This document shows positions 1 to 6,880 of a stretch of DNA of 10,178 nt, piece after piece. The DNA comes from Natronomicrosphaera sp040876735 (lineage in GTDB: Bacteria > Planctomycetota > Phycisphaerae > Phycisphaerales > Phycisphaeraceae). Each line of letters starts with the position of its first letter. Position 1 is the stretch's first letter. A program made the position numbers and the translations under genes. The stretch is taken from contig JBBDPC010000173.1 of the NCBI GenBank assembly GCA_040876735.1, positions 1 through 10,178 on the forward strand, in the 5' to 3' direction. Below the pieces are notes generated by a model. That model was not told where the DNA came from, did no database searches, and was given only the letters and a program-made list of their open reading frames with translations.

Positions 1-1982
1 ATGCCGTCGCCCACCACGTCCTCGAGGTCCGGAACCGCGGGCAGGTCCTGGTTGATCCACGCGCCCGCGCCGCCGTCGTAGGTCAGCACCTGTTCGTCCT
101 GGGGACTGGTGAGCGCGGCGTCGGCCAGGTCGCCCAGCACCTGCGGGACTGACAACTCGACGTTGTTGTCATCGTCGTCCGCGGTCGCGCCGATGTGTCC
201 GACCAGGTCACGCTGGAGGCCCTGCGCGGTCAGGGACAGCGTCGCCCCGCCGGCGCTCTCGTCTTCTCCCGTCACACTGGCCAAGGCGATGATGGACTGA
301 TCGTCCACGAGCGCGCCCGGCCCGCCGTGCTGGAGGGTGACGTTGGCGGTGTTCGAGCCGGTGACGTTGATCCACGGCGGGTCGCCGGTGATGGTGATGT
401 CAGCCGGGTCGCCGTCATCGCCCTTGGGGCCTTCCGGTCCCTGCGGGCCTTGAGGACCCTCCTCGCCCTGTTCACCACGGGGAATCGTGAAGTTGAAGTC
501 GAAGTCGAACGAGCAGTCCGGCCCCGGCGTCACCGTCAGGTCGGCCGACGCGCTGGTGCCCGGCGAGCCGGTGGTCGCGCTGGCCGAGCCGGTGATGTCG
601 GGACACTCGCCGGTGGCGGGGATCGTGATGGTGTGGTCGGTCTGGTTGTTGTGGCCTTTTTCGTCGAAGGTGATCGTGCCGAGCACGTTCTGTTCGTCGT
701 CCTCGAGCGTGATCGTCCAGTCGGTCGTGCCCGGGTCCTTGTGGCGGAGGACGATCTCGGGCGGGCCGTCCTCGACCTCGCTTTCACCGGGCGGGCCGAC
801 CCACTGGAAGTGACCGGCCGGGTCGCCGTGGACCACGCGGCGCTCGACGCCGAGGGTCAGGTCGTGGTGCTCCTCTTCGTAGTTCTCATCCGTCGGGTCT
901 TCGCCGCCGGTGAGTTTGCTGACGAAGCGGGCGAACCAGGCCCGGGCCCAGCCGAGACTGTGGGCCCCGGGCATGGGCACCAGTTCCGCCTGGGGGTCAT
1001 AGCGGCTGGTGGGCCCGCCATGATGGACGTGGTCGCGGTCGAACCACTTGTTGGGCTGCTCGTCCTGGTCCAAGTCGGTGGTCTGGTACTGCGCATCGGC
1101 CAGGTCGCCGAGGGCCTCGTAGGTCGGAGCCGAATCCATGGAAAACCAATGCCCACCAGCCGTGGCGCTCAACAGCACGATCGTGCCCGGGGCAACCATC
1201 GGCCGGCCGTTGATCTCGCGGGCGTGGGTGGGATCGGCGATCGCGCCGCTGCGGCCGTTTTCGACCGTCTCCCATGTCGCGACGGTCCCGCCCTCGCCGT
1301 CGTCGGCTTCGGGGTTCCAGCGGACCTCCTGCCAGGCCATCTTGCCGTAGTCGGCATGATCGATCGCCACGTGCGCCACGGCCGTGATGCGCGCGGCGAA
1401 GGTGGCGGTCGCCCCGGGCCCCAGGCGCAGCACCGCCCACCTGAGGCCGGTGCCCTCTTCTTTCCAGAGGATCTGCGCCTCGCCGCCGTAGCCGGAGCCG
1501 CCCGAGGTGGTGTGCAGGATGAACGGATCGGGCGGGTCCTCGGCCTCCGCATCGGCCGGGACGATGTCGGCGAACGCGTGCTGCTCATCAACGACCTCGA
1601 TCTGCGCCACACCCACGCCGCTGAGCAGCGCGTGGCCGATGCTGCCAGGCTTGAGCGGTTCCAGCAGCAGCGCGTAGCGCCCGCGATGGTTTTCCGTCGG
1701 TTCCACGCCGACGAAGGCGACGCGGCTCTTGAACTGATCGAGGTTGTCGTCAGGTCTGATGATCGGCTGATCGAGCCCGAGCACGGTGAAGCGGTGGCGG
1801 TCTTCGCCGCTGTCATTGCGCACCAGGACCACGTCGGCCGAGGGGCGGTGGCCGCGCGTGTGGCGCTGCTGGTCCTGCTCGCGCTGGGCATGGGCCCGCG
1901 CCGTGTCGATGAAGGCGTTGTAGGCGCGGGCGGGGATGCGGAGCCGGTCGCCGGACTGGACTTTCTTCATGTAATCCGACAT
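1..1982 (-). CDS. Phage tail fibre/baseplate-like protein with collagen-like segment (3' end beyond window)
   Basis: The frame is open for 660 codons from ATG at 1982 to the window edge, so the C-terminus is missing. A GGAGG Shine-Dalgarno lies a few bases before the ATG. The N-terminal ~200 residues (start MSDYMKKVQSGDRLRIPARAY) resemble a conserved planctomycete protein found with phage tail genes; it carries a motif VRNDSGEDRHRFTVLGLDQPI near residue 58 and LLLEPLKPGSIGHALL near 110. The middle is acidic and rich in beta-type sequence. Residues 503-526 form eight uninterrupted Gly-X-Y triplets (GEQ GEE GPQ GPQ GPE GPK GDD GDP). After this comes sequence typical of fibre shafts (QVLTYDGGAGAWINQDL). 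Position downstream of the tape-measure gene fits a tail tip or fibre role in host or surface contact. That role is inferred from context. The exact family is not identified and catalytic motifs were not seen. Confidence -1.
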   Translation of the reverse strand, partial: MSDYMKKVQSGDRLRIPARAYNAFIDTARAHAQREQDQQRHTRGHRPSADVVLVRNDSGEDRHRFTVLGLDQPIIRPDDNLDQFKSRVAFVGVEPTENHRGRYALLLEPLKPGSIGHALLSGVGVAQIEVVDEQHAFADIVPADAEAEDPPDPFILHTTSGGSGYGGEAQILWKEEGTGLRWAVLRLGPGATATFAARITAVAHVAIDHADYGKMAWQEVRWNPEADDGEGGTVATWETVENGRSGAIADPTHAREINGRPMVAPGTIVLLSATAGGHWFSMDSAPTYEALGDLADAQYQTTDLDQDEQPNKWFDRDHVHHGGPTSRYDPQAELVPMPGAHSLGWARAWFARFVSKLTGGEDPTDENYEEEHHDLTLGVERRVVHGDPAGHFQWVGPPGESEVEDGPPEIVLRHKDPGTTDWTITLEDDEQNVLGTITFDEKGHNNQTDHTITIPATGECPDITGSASATTGSPGTSASADLTVTPGPDCSFDFDFNFTIPRGEQGEEGPQGPQGPEGPKGDDGDPADITITGDPPWINVTGSNTANVTLQHGGPGALVDDQSIIALASVTGEDESAGGATLSLTAQGLQRDLVGHIGATADDDDNNVELSVPQVLGDLADAALTSPQDEQVLTYDGGAGAWINQDLPAVPDLEDVVGDG

Positions 1983-2035
1983 GCTGCCTCCACATGGTTG
2001 AGGCTCCGCCACGCACCCAATGAGGGTTGGCTGTC

Positions 2036-2365
2036 ATGAAGCAGATCATGAATAGATGCCTGGCACTGCTGTGCTTGATCGTTTTGGTCGGCGTCAGTGG
2101 ATGTGATGTTCCAAGCCCACCACAATATGACCGCGCCATGTTGCGGGAATACCAGGGGGCCACTACAGCAGAGGTAAAGGAGGCTTTCGGAAACCCGCCT
2201 CAGGTGACGGCTGTGACTCCTGAGGAAACGCAAGAAGATACGCCGCCTGTGGTCATGCAGTGGACATACTCGACGGTTGATGGCGATCTCGTGTTTCACT
2301 TCAACGACGACGACGGGGTCCAGCGCATCACCTACCTTGGAACAGAGATTTCACCCTCTCCTTAA
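2036..2365 (+). CDS. Small lipoprotein, BamE/SmpA-like, on the opposite strand inside the tail module
   Basis: This encodes 109 residues. Residues 1-23 form a lipoprotein signal peptide: short basic start, hydrophobic LALLCLIVLVGV, then lipobox V20-S-G-C23, so Cys23 should be lipidated and the protein anchored at a membrane. Asp24 follows the cysteine; in Enterobacteria Asp at +2 retains lipoproteins in the inner membrane, but whether that holds here is unknown. The mature part (YQGATTAEVKEAFGNP, later MQWTYSTVDGDLVFHF) has the 'G-T-x-x-E-V...G-x-P' then 'W-x-Y...F' pattern of small BamE/SmpA-like folds; this similarity is weak. ATG 2036 is chosen over TTG 2027 and ATG 2048 because AGGG lies 9 bases upstream. 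Its start is divergent from the fibre gene (53-base gap). Its TAA overlaps the TAA of the convergent tail gene by 4 bases. GC is lower: hand counts of 2161-2220 and 2221-2280 give 35/60 and 32/60, against 43/60 for 1861-1920. Confidence -1.
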   Translation: MKQIMNRCLALLCLIVLVGVSGCDVPSPPQYDRAMLREYQGATTAEVKEAFGNPPQVTAVTPEETQEDTPPVVMQWTYSTVDGDLVFHFNDDDGVQRITYLGTEISPSP

Positions 2366-3159
2366 CCGATCCCCAGCAGGCTGAAGCTGCCGTACTCATA
2401 GACCTCCTCGACGTAGACCGCCAAGGGGCGCTTGACCATCGCATGGGCCAGCTCGTCCTCCACGTCCTCGTAGCGCACCCACAGATACTCCCAGCCTTTT
2501 TTCGTGATGCCGGTGATCGAGCCGACGCTGAGGTTGCTGCGGTTGGGGCTGCCGGCGAAGCGGAAGCTGATCTCCCAGTCTTCGCCGCTGCCACGCTGGC
2601 TGCCGCTGGCCCCGAGGAACAGGCATTCGCCGGCGGCCAGCCCGCGGAAGGAGCCGTTGTTGACCTTGCCGGTGAGGTGGAACAGATCGCCGCGATAAGC
2701 GAGCGTCACCTCACTGGCCGGGATGTAGTGCGTCTCGGAGAAGTGGTAGACCGGCACCGTGATGTCCACGCCTTCGACCGCGTCATCGGTGACGCCGATC
2801 GCCCCCTCGTGATCCGGCGCACCGCTGGGGTAGCGGCCGGCAGTGGTCAGGCTCTGCGTGATGTGCTGGGTGCCGCCGCCGGTGTCGAAGCTGAAGACGG
2901 ACTCGCCGGTGGCCGGCGGCTCGCTGGACTCCGAGCGGGTGTAGCGGGCCGTACCTAACCAGAGCTGCTCGCCGATGCGCTCGATGTGCCGGCTCTGGCG
3001 GGTCAGCCCGTCGTAGAGGGATGGCGCGGTGTCGCCCAGCGCTGCCTTGGCGGCCAGGTCGTCGTCCGTGCCGCGCACCAGGTACAGCCGCTCGATCCAG
3101 GCGTTGGGGCCGGTCTGCGATTCGCGGGATTCGAACTTTTCCTCGACCTCGATGGACAC
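2362..3159 (-). CDS. Phage tail-module protein of unknown function
   Basis: This encodes 265 residues starting at GTG 3159, with GGAG 10 bases upstream. The ATG at 3175 is in another frame. The gene follows the tape-measure stop by 27 bases, so the two are probably cotranscribed. The N-terminal part (1-60) is charged. Residues ~130-265 look like a beta-rich structural domain (DITVPVYHFSETHYIPASE, AYRGDLFHLTGKVNNGSFRG, GSITGITKKGWEYLWVRYED, ending EYGSFSLLGIG). There is no signal peptide, membrane segment or catalytic motif. I associate this sequence type with hypothetical proteins next to tape-measure genes in planctomycete genomes. Position between tape measure and fibre suggests a distal tail or baseplate component, but a tail-tube-like role cannot be excluded. 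The stop codon overlaps that of the opposite-strand lipoprotein gene. Confidence -1.
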   Translation of the reverse strand: MSIEVEEKFESRESQTGPNAWIERLYLVRGTDDDLAAKAALGDTAPSLYDGLTRQSRHIERIGEQLWLGTARYTRSESSEPPATGESVFSFDTGGGTQHITQSLTTAGRYPSGAPDHEGAIGVTDDAVEGVDITVPVYHFSETHYIPASEVTLAYRGDLFHLTGKVNNGSFRGLAAGECLFLGASGSQRGSGEDWEISFRFAGSPNRSNLSVGSITGITKKGWEYLWVRYEDVEDELAHAMVKRPLAVYVEEVYEYGSFSLLGIG

Positions 3160-3186
3160 GGCGATGCATCTCCATGCTTGCGGGGG

Positions 3187-5193
3187 TCAGCTGAACGCCA
3201 GGCCGCCTTGCTGCGCCTGCTGGCTGAGGCGTTTCGTGTTGCGGGCCGTGTCTTCCGTGGCCTTGGCCGTGCGCTCGGCGGTATCGCGTCCGGCGCCGAG
3301 CCGTTCCAGCAGCAGCGGGCTGAAGGTGCCGCGCACGTCGACGGTGCGCTCGGCGGCGTCGCGCATCTGCCCGATCAGGTCGTCGAGGTTGCCAAGGAAG
3401 TCACCGGGCGTCTGCAGGCCATCCGGCGCGCCGCCTTCGCCGGCTTCGATGGCGGCACGACGCTGCGCCGCTTCCTGCAGCGCCTGCTCCCACTCCCGCC
3501 TTGCCCGGGCCAGGGCTTCCTCGCTGCGGCGGCGCTGTTCGTCGTACGCGCTGGCAAGCCGGTCCTTCGCATCCTCGTACTGCTGACCGATCACGCCCAG
3601 CGTGGCCTCGTGATGCTCGGCCGCCTGCTCGCGGCGACGGTCCCGCCGCTGGTCGATGTCGCGCAGGGCCGCATCCCGGTCGCGTGTGATCTGCTGGAGG
3701 TCGGCCGACACGTCGGCGCGGAGGATCTGCTTGGCGTCCTCGACGTCGAACGTTTCGTCCCACACCCCCTGCAGTTCGAGGAACCGCTCGGCCACCCACG
3801 CCACCGAGCGCCGCCACGTGCCCTGGAAGAAGGCGTTGAACCGCTGCCACGCCCGCTGCAGAAAGGCCACCGTCTCGATCCAGGCCACCTCCAACCCGTG
3901 GGCGACGAACTGGAACGCGGCCAATGCGCCGTGGAAGGCGGTGTTCATCACGTTCAGGAACGCGTGGCGGAAGCGCAGCCAGATCTGCGTCAGCGCGTTG
4001 ACCCCGCGCTGCCACTCGGCCTGTAAGGCTAACCACAGCACGCGGCCGGCGAGGGCGATGTCGCCCGCCGCCATGGCATCGGCGATGCCCTGGAAGGTGC
4101 GCTGAGCGCGCTCATACAGCTCACCGAAGCGTTCGCCCAGCCACGCCAGCGCCCGGCCGCCGGCGCCGGAAGCGTGGAGAATGGCAGCCCCCAGCGCGGC
4201 GACGGCCACGACGGCGAGGCCGGTCGTGCTCGCCATGACCGCCAATGCCGCGCCCAGGAGCGTCACAACCTTCACGGCACCGGTGATCAGCGTCGCCAGC
4301 GTGCCCAGTGCCGCCCCGGCCAGCGTGATTCCCAGCCCCAGGCCGATCAGCGCGGTGCCCACGCCCACCAACGCGGCGCCCACCGCCGCGGCGATGACGA
4401 TCAGCCGCTGGTGCCTTCGGATCCAGTCGTTGGCGCTGGCCACCAGCGTCGCAAACCGCTCAGCCAGGTCCGTGAGCGTCGGCGCCAGCGCTCCGCCGAT
4501 CGTGAACACCGCCCGCCGCAGCGTCTGCCGCAGCACATTCATCGCGTCGGTGAACTTCGCCGCCTCGGCGGCCGCTTCGGTGGAGATGGTCAGCCCCAGT
4601 TGACGGGCCTGCCGGCGCAGGGCGTCGATGCCGGCGGCCCCCTGGCCGATCAGCGGCAGGATGCGGTCGACCTCGGCGCCGAAGATCCGCTGGCCCAGCC
4701 CCGCCGCCTCGGCGGCATTCTCCATCCCGTGCATCGCATCGATGATGGCCATGAACCGCTGCTCGGGGTTCAGGGCCAGCAGCTGCTCGATCGAGAGGCC
4801 CATGCGCTTGAGCGCCGTGGCCGCTTCGCCGCTGCCGTCGGCGGCTCTTCCCAATCGGCGGTTCATCCGCTGGATCACCTTGCCCACGCTGGCCAGGTCG
4901 GTGCCGGACTGCTGGGCGGCGAAGCCGAGTTCGCTCAGCGCCTCGACGCTGACGCCGGTCCGGGCGGCCATCTTATTCAGGTCATCGCCGGCGGAAGCGA
5001 ACAGGCGACTGGCCGCCAGCAGCGGTGTGACGATCGCCGCGCCCAGCCCCGCCACGCGCGTGCCGATCTGGCGCACCTGCGAGCCGAACTGTTTCAGTCG
5101 TTGCTCGGCCCGGCGCAACCCGCGCGTGAGCCTGTCCTCCACGCCCAGTTCGACGTAGGCCCGGCCGGCTCGGATGGATCGGCTGCGTGCCAT
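3187..5193 (-). CDS. Phage tail tape-measure protein
   Basis: This encodes 668 residues. Tape-measure proteins fill the lumen of the assembling tail, set its length, and help DNA delivery through the host envelope. Residues ~25-250 resemble the phage tail tape-measure core (TP901/PhageMin_Tail type): an amphipathic N-terminus, SAGDDLNKMAARTGVSVEAL at 67-86, and FTDAMNVLRQTLRRAVFTIG at 214-233. Residues ~263-340 are a long, nearly uncharged hydrophobic block with several potential membrane-spanning helices. Residues ~495-585 are highly charged, heptad-rich and likely coiled coil (RDRDAALRDIDQRRDRRREQ). The C-terminus (RTAKATEDTARNTKRL) is also typical. At about 1.5 angstrom per residue the length predicts a tail near 100 nm (family rule, not measured). 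The start ATG at 5193 is preceded by GGAGG overlapping the end of the small upstream ORF, so the two are translationally linked. It appears intact, with no frameshift. Confidence -1.
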   Translation of the reverse strand: MARSRSIRAGRAYVELGVEDRLTRGLRRAEQRLKQFGSQVRQIGTRVAGLGAAIVTPLLAASRLFASAGDDLNKMAARTGVSVEALSELGFAAQQSGTDLASVGKVIQRMNRRLGRAADGSGEAATALKRMGLSIEQLLALNPEQRFMAIIDAMHGMENAAEAAGLGQRIFGAEVDRILPLIGQGAAGIDALRRQARQLGLTISTEAAAEAAKFTDAMNVLRQTLRRAVFTIGGALAPTLTDLAERFATLVASANDWIRRHQRLIVIAAAVGAALVGVGTALIGLGLGITLAGAALGTLATLITGAVKVVTLLGAALAVMASTTGLAVVAVAALGAAILHASGAGGRALAWLGERFGELYERAQRTFQGIADAMAAGDIALAGRVLWLALQAEWQRGVNALTQIWLRFRHAFLNVMNTAFHGALAAFQFVAHGLEVAWIETVAFLQRAWQRFNAFFQGTWRRSVAWVAERFLELQGVWDETFDVEDAKQILRADVSADLQQITRDRDAALRDIDQRRDRRREQAAEHHEATLGVIGQQYEDAKDRLASAYDEQRRRSEEALARARREWEQALQEAAQRRAAIEAGEGGAPDGLQTPGDFLGNLDDLIGQMRDAAERTVDVRGTFSPLLLERLGAGRDTAERTAKATEDTARNTKRLSQQAQQGGLAFS

Positions 5194-5196
5194 GGT

Positions 5197-5403
5197 TTAC
5201 CTCCGCACCGAATTCCGCCAGAGGTCAGCGAAGCGGTCCTGCTCGGCCTCCATGGCCGGCCCCATATAAGGATTGCCCCTGTAGCGCCGTTGCACGCGCT
5301 GACCCGGGCGACGGTGGTCCTGCGTGGTGGTGTCAGGTGTCACGCCGAGGCGGCGCCCGCAGACGCTCCGCACCGACGACATGGGTAGGGGTGCCCATGG
5401 CAC
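5197..5403 (-). CDS. Short ORF resembling the C-terminal end of a tail-completion protein, probably a remnant
   Basis: The ORF has 68 codons from GTG 5403, with an internal ATG at 5382 and GTG at about 5342, ending with TAA right at the tape-measure Shine-Dalgarno. The last ~30 residues (YRGNPYMGPAMEAEQDRFAD then LWRNSVRR) match the 'Y-x-x-x-P-F/Y-M-x-P-A-x' ending I know from HK97-gp10-like tail-completion/minor tail proteins. The first ~35 residues resemble nothing. A very strong Shine-Dalgarno (AGGAGGTG, 5410-5403) points not to this frame but to ATG 5398, whose frame stops after 21 codons at 5333. Either the gene is a 5'-truncated or frameshifted remnant, or the true start is an internal one. 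The similarity is by eye only, and a genuine small gene remains possible. Confidence -1.
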   Translation of the reverse strand: MPWAPLPMSSVRSVCGRRLGVTPDTTTQDHRRPGQRVQRRYRGNPYMGPAMEAEQDRFADLWRNSVRR

Positions 5404-5432
5404 ACCTCCTTCGTCTGGGATGGCAAAACCAC

Positions 5433-5461
5433 TTGTCGCCGGCAGATCCCTGGAGTAGACT
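5433..5461 (+). promoter_or_regulatory. Candidate sigma70-type promoter, plus strand
   Basis: TTGTCG (5433-5438) is separated by exactly 17 bases from TAGACT (5456-5461). Each hexamer matches 4 of 6 consensus positions. It points away from both flanking minus-strand genes and towards the hairpins and terminator at 5482-5586. Such matches arise by chance often, so support is moderate to low. Confidence -1.
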
Positions 5462-5467
5462 TGAGGT

Positions 5468-5586
5468 GTTCGCCGTCAAGTCCGGGATCTGTCCCGGCCT
5501 CCCGTTGGGCGGTTTTGCGACTGCCTCGGGAGCAACGATCTCTAGCCCGGACGCAGCGCCAACTGCGTCCGGGCTAGTTGTCTTTT
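5468..5586 (+). ncRNA. Candidate small RNA (~120 nt) between tail module and winged-helix gene
   Basis: No convincing plus-strand ORF lies here, yet the stretch begins just after a plausible promoter and ends with an intrinsic terminator. It includes a hairpin CCGGGA-TCTG-TCCCGG (5482-5497) and the 15-bp terminator stem (5542-5577) followed by a U-rich tail. The predicted transcript would be antisense to any read-through from the minus-strand winged-helix gene and would lie just upstream of the tail operon's leader. I do not recognise a known RNA family. The call rests only on layout, and the hairpins could instead serve minus-strand transcripts. Confidence -1.
5542..5586 (+). terminator. Intrinsic terminator, 15-bp perfect stem
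   Basis: CTAGCCCGGACGCAG (5542-5556) pairs perfectly with CTGCGTCCGGGCTAG (5563-5577) around the 6-base loop CGCCAA. On the plus strand it is followed by TTGTCTTTTC, a U-rich tail. On the minus strand the stem begins 8 bases after the stop of the winged-helix gene (stop at 5588-5586), but the tail there is not T-rich. It may therefore act on both strands, with the better canonical form on plus. A dispersed REP-like element is an alternative explanation for the perfect palindrome. Confidence -1.
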
Positions 5587-6530
5587 CAGAGGTCGTAGCC
5601 TTTCTCCTTGAGACATTTGATGATTCTTGGCAGATCGCTAATGGCATCCGCTTGGCCAATGCTGACACGCAACGGACGGTCGATTTCAAGAACGCATTCA
5701 CCATCAGAAAACCTCAGGGAGACCTTGCCTGCAGCATGCTGTTCAATGCAGGCGCGGCCTGAATACTCCGAGAGCCCAAGCGAGTCGAGCATTTCGCCAG
5801 TTGTCTCCTCGGGCAGTGCCGAGTAGTTGGGGCCGCTCGAACCATTGGATGTTGTTGGAGTATCCGTCGGAGTTGCAGGAGAATGATCGACTGGCTTGAG
5901 TTTGATCGTCTCCGCCGTTGGATCGGGGTCCCCCTCTAGTAGGCCGGCAAATTTTGCCGACTCAAGGAAGAGCCGTAGGTAGCGATCGACATCATTCCGG
6001 ATCCCTAATTTCGCCTGCACGAACTGACGGACAATATCGAGCGACTGATTTTGGTTCTTCGGGCATTCCGCAAAGGTCTGGTAAAAGTCTTCGTATTTCA
6101 GGAACGCGGCCTTCCTGGCCTTGGTACGTGCGGCTTCGCTACCTCCGTAAAGCATCTCGATGGCCAAGGGTGTCAATACGACACAGTTAGCACCCTTGTA
6201 ATCTTCGATCAGCCCGTACTCTTTCAACGCATCAAGCTTGGAAAAGAAACGGGGAACCGGCTTCTTGTGGCCAAGGGCGACGGCAAATCCTTCGAGGGAC
6301 ATCCGCTTGGCATGCGAATCGATAAGCCGCAGGCCCTCGTCGGCATCCTTGAGGTGAAGGTAGATAAAGCCTTTGCCATAGCTCTTCCCTCGCTTGGGCT
6401 TCGGCTGGCGACTCTCGTCGTCGTTCGCCTCAGATTGAGGTTTCTCCTTGGGGTGTGTCGCCTCGCTTCCCTCCTCGACACCCCCTGCTTGCTCATTTGC
6501 CACGTGGTCCTTCAACGTTTCTTCGGTCAT
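5586..6530 (-). CDS. Winged-helix (DUF5343-like) protein of unknown function
   Basis: This encodes 314 residues from ATG 6530, preceded by CGGAGAA. An in-frame GTG at 6632 would add 34 residues, but those codons cover the likely promoter and palindromes, so the shorter form is preferred. Residues 1-50 are charged and low-complexity (KPKRGKS near 45-50). Residues ~76-125 read as a winged helix: SLEGFAVALGHKKPVPRFFS, KLDALKEYGLIED, then a wing and VVLTPLAIEML. A helical domain follows (~130-200, ending FLESAKFAGLLEG). Next are a Pro/Thr/Ser-rich linker (~205-245) and a small C-terminal domain (~264-314). The wHTH part resembles DUF5343-like families, a by-eye similarity. DNA binding is inferred; no catalytic residues were seen. 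GC is lower than in the tail genes (6061-6120: 32/60 by hand count), which fits horizontal origin. The upstream palindromes suggest self-regulation. Confidence -1.
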   Translation of the reverse strand: MTEETLKDHVANEQAGGVEEGSEATHPKEKPQSEANDDESRQPKPKRGKSYGKGFIYLHLKDADEGLRLIDSHAKRMSLEGFAVALGHKKPVPRFFSKLDALKEYGLIEDYKGANCVVLTPLAIEMLYGGSEAARTKARKAAFLKYEDFYQTFAECPKNQNQSLDIVRQFVQAKLGIRNDVDRYLRLFLESAKFAGLLEGDPDPTAETIKLKPVDHSPATPTDTPTTSNGSSGPNYSALPEETTGEMLDSLGLSEYSGRACIEQHAAGKVSLRFSDGECVLEIDRPLRVSIGQADAISDLPRIIKCLKEKGYDL

Positions 6531-6578
6531 GGCGGGTTCTCCGTGCGCGGTGGCGGAAACATGCTTACCGGACGACAG

Positions 6579-6626
6579 CGATATGTTATCGTAATGGCCT
6601 CGGAGCACAAGCGGAATTGTCCGCTT
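6579..6626 (-). promoter_or_regulatory. Candidate promoter and operator palindromes of the winged-helix gene
   Basis: On the minus strand TTGTGC (plus 6605-6610) and TAACAT (plus 6583-6588) are 16 bases apart, matching 3-4 of 6 positions each, and would start transcription ~45 bases before ATG 6530. Two palindromes frame it. CGATA-TGT-TATCG (6579-6591) covers the -10 element. AAGCGGA-ATTG-TCCGCTT (6609-6626) adjoins the -35. A further GCGGACA half-site lies at 6638-6644, inverted relative to TGTCCGC at 6618-6624. Placement over the promoter suggests repressor binding, possibly autoregulation. No regulator is identified by sequence. Confidence -1.
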
Positions 6627-6880
6627 CGCCACTATGCGCGGACATCATAATCGAGCCATTTCTGTTTGGTGGTACCCGAACACAATGCAAGTTAATTGGT
6701 TACAGGTATTTAGGTATATTGGCGATAATCTCCGGCGTCGCGGAAAATGCGGAAATAATTTCCGGTATGGTGGAAAGCCTGTCGGGCCACCGGGTCGATA
6801 GGGCTACGAAGGAAGGGTGTGCAACAAACAAACAGCGTTTGATCCACGCTTTGGGGGAGTCACGATCGTCGGCGAGGCCT
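6627..6880. other. Non-coding spacer with AT-rich patch and a 15-bp palindrome
   Basis: Together with the leader down to 6531 this makes about 350 bases without a convincing gene. Open frames on either strand are short or look like random translation. An AT-rich patch spans roughly 6680-6760. CGGAAATAATTTCCG (6750-6764) is a perfect palindrome centred on 6757. On the minus strand TTTCCGC occurs twice nine bases apart next to it. These could be operator or recombination-site remnants linked to the adjacent recombinase module. No terminal repeats of a known insertion sequence were recognised. Confidence -1.

Noticed and set aside
405..476. Gly-X-Y run considered as a tandem DNA repeat or mobile repeat.
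   Set aside because: The codons vary from triplet to triplet, so the repeat is selected at protein level rather than being a DNA repeat.
195..2039. A 614-codon open frame on the plus strand.
   Set aside because: It lies opposite a continuous minus-strand frame with a good ribosome-binding site and recognisable tail-fibre sequence. Its translation is Arg/Val/Gly/Ala-rich without domains, typical of antisense frames in GC-rich DNA.
2443..2958. A 171-codon plus-strand frame opposite the tail-module protein.
   Set aside because: It is an Ala/Val/Gly-rich shadow with no ribosome-binding site; the minus-strand frame has a conserved-looking protein.
2986..5388. Long plus-strand frames of 346 and 404 codons across the tape-measure gene.
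   Set aside because: They are antisense to a clear tape-measure protein and their translations are low-complexity Arg/Gly/His/Gln with no family resemblance.
6531..6632. GTG 6632 as start of the winged-helix gene.
   Set aside because: It would place coding sequence over the promoter-like elements and both palindromes; ATG 6530 has a better ribosome-binding site.
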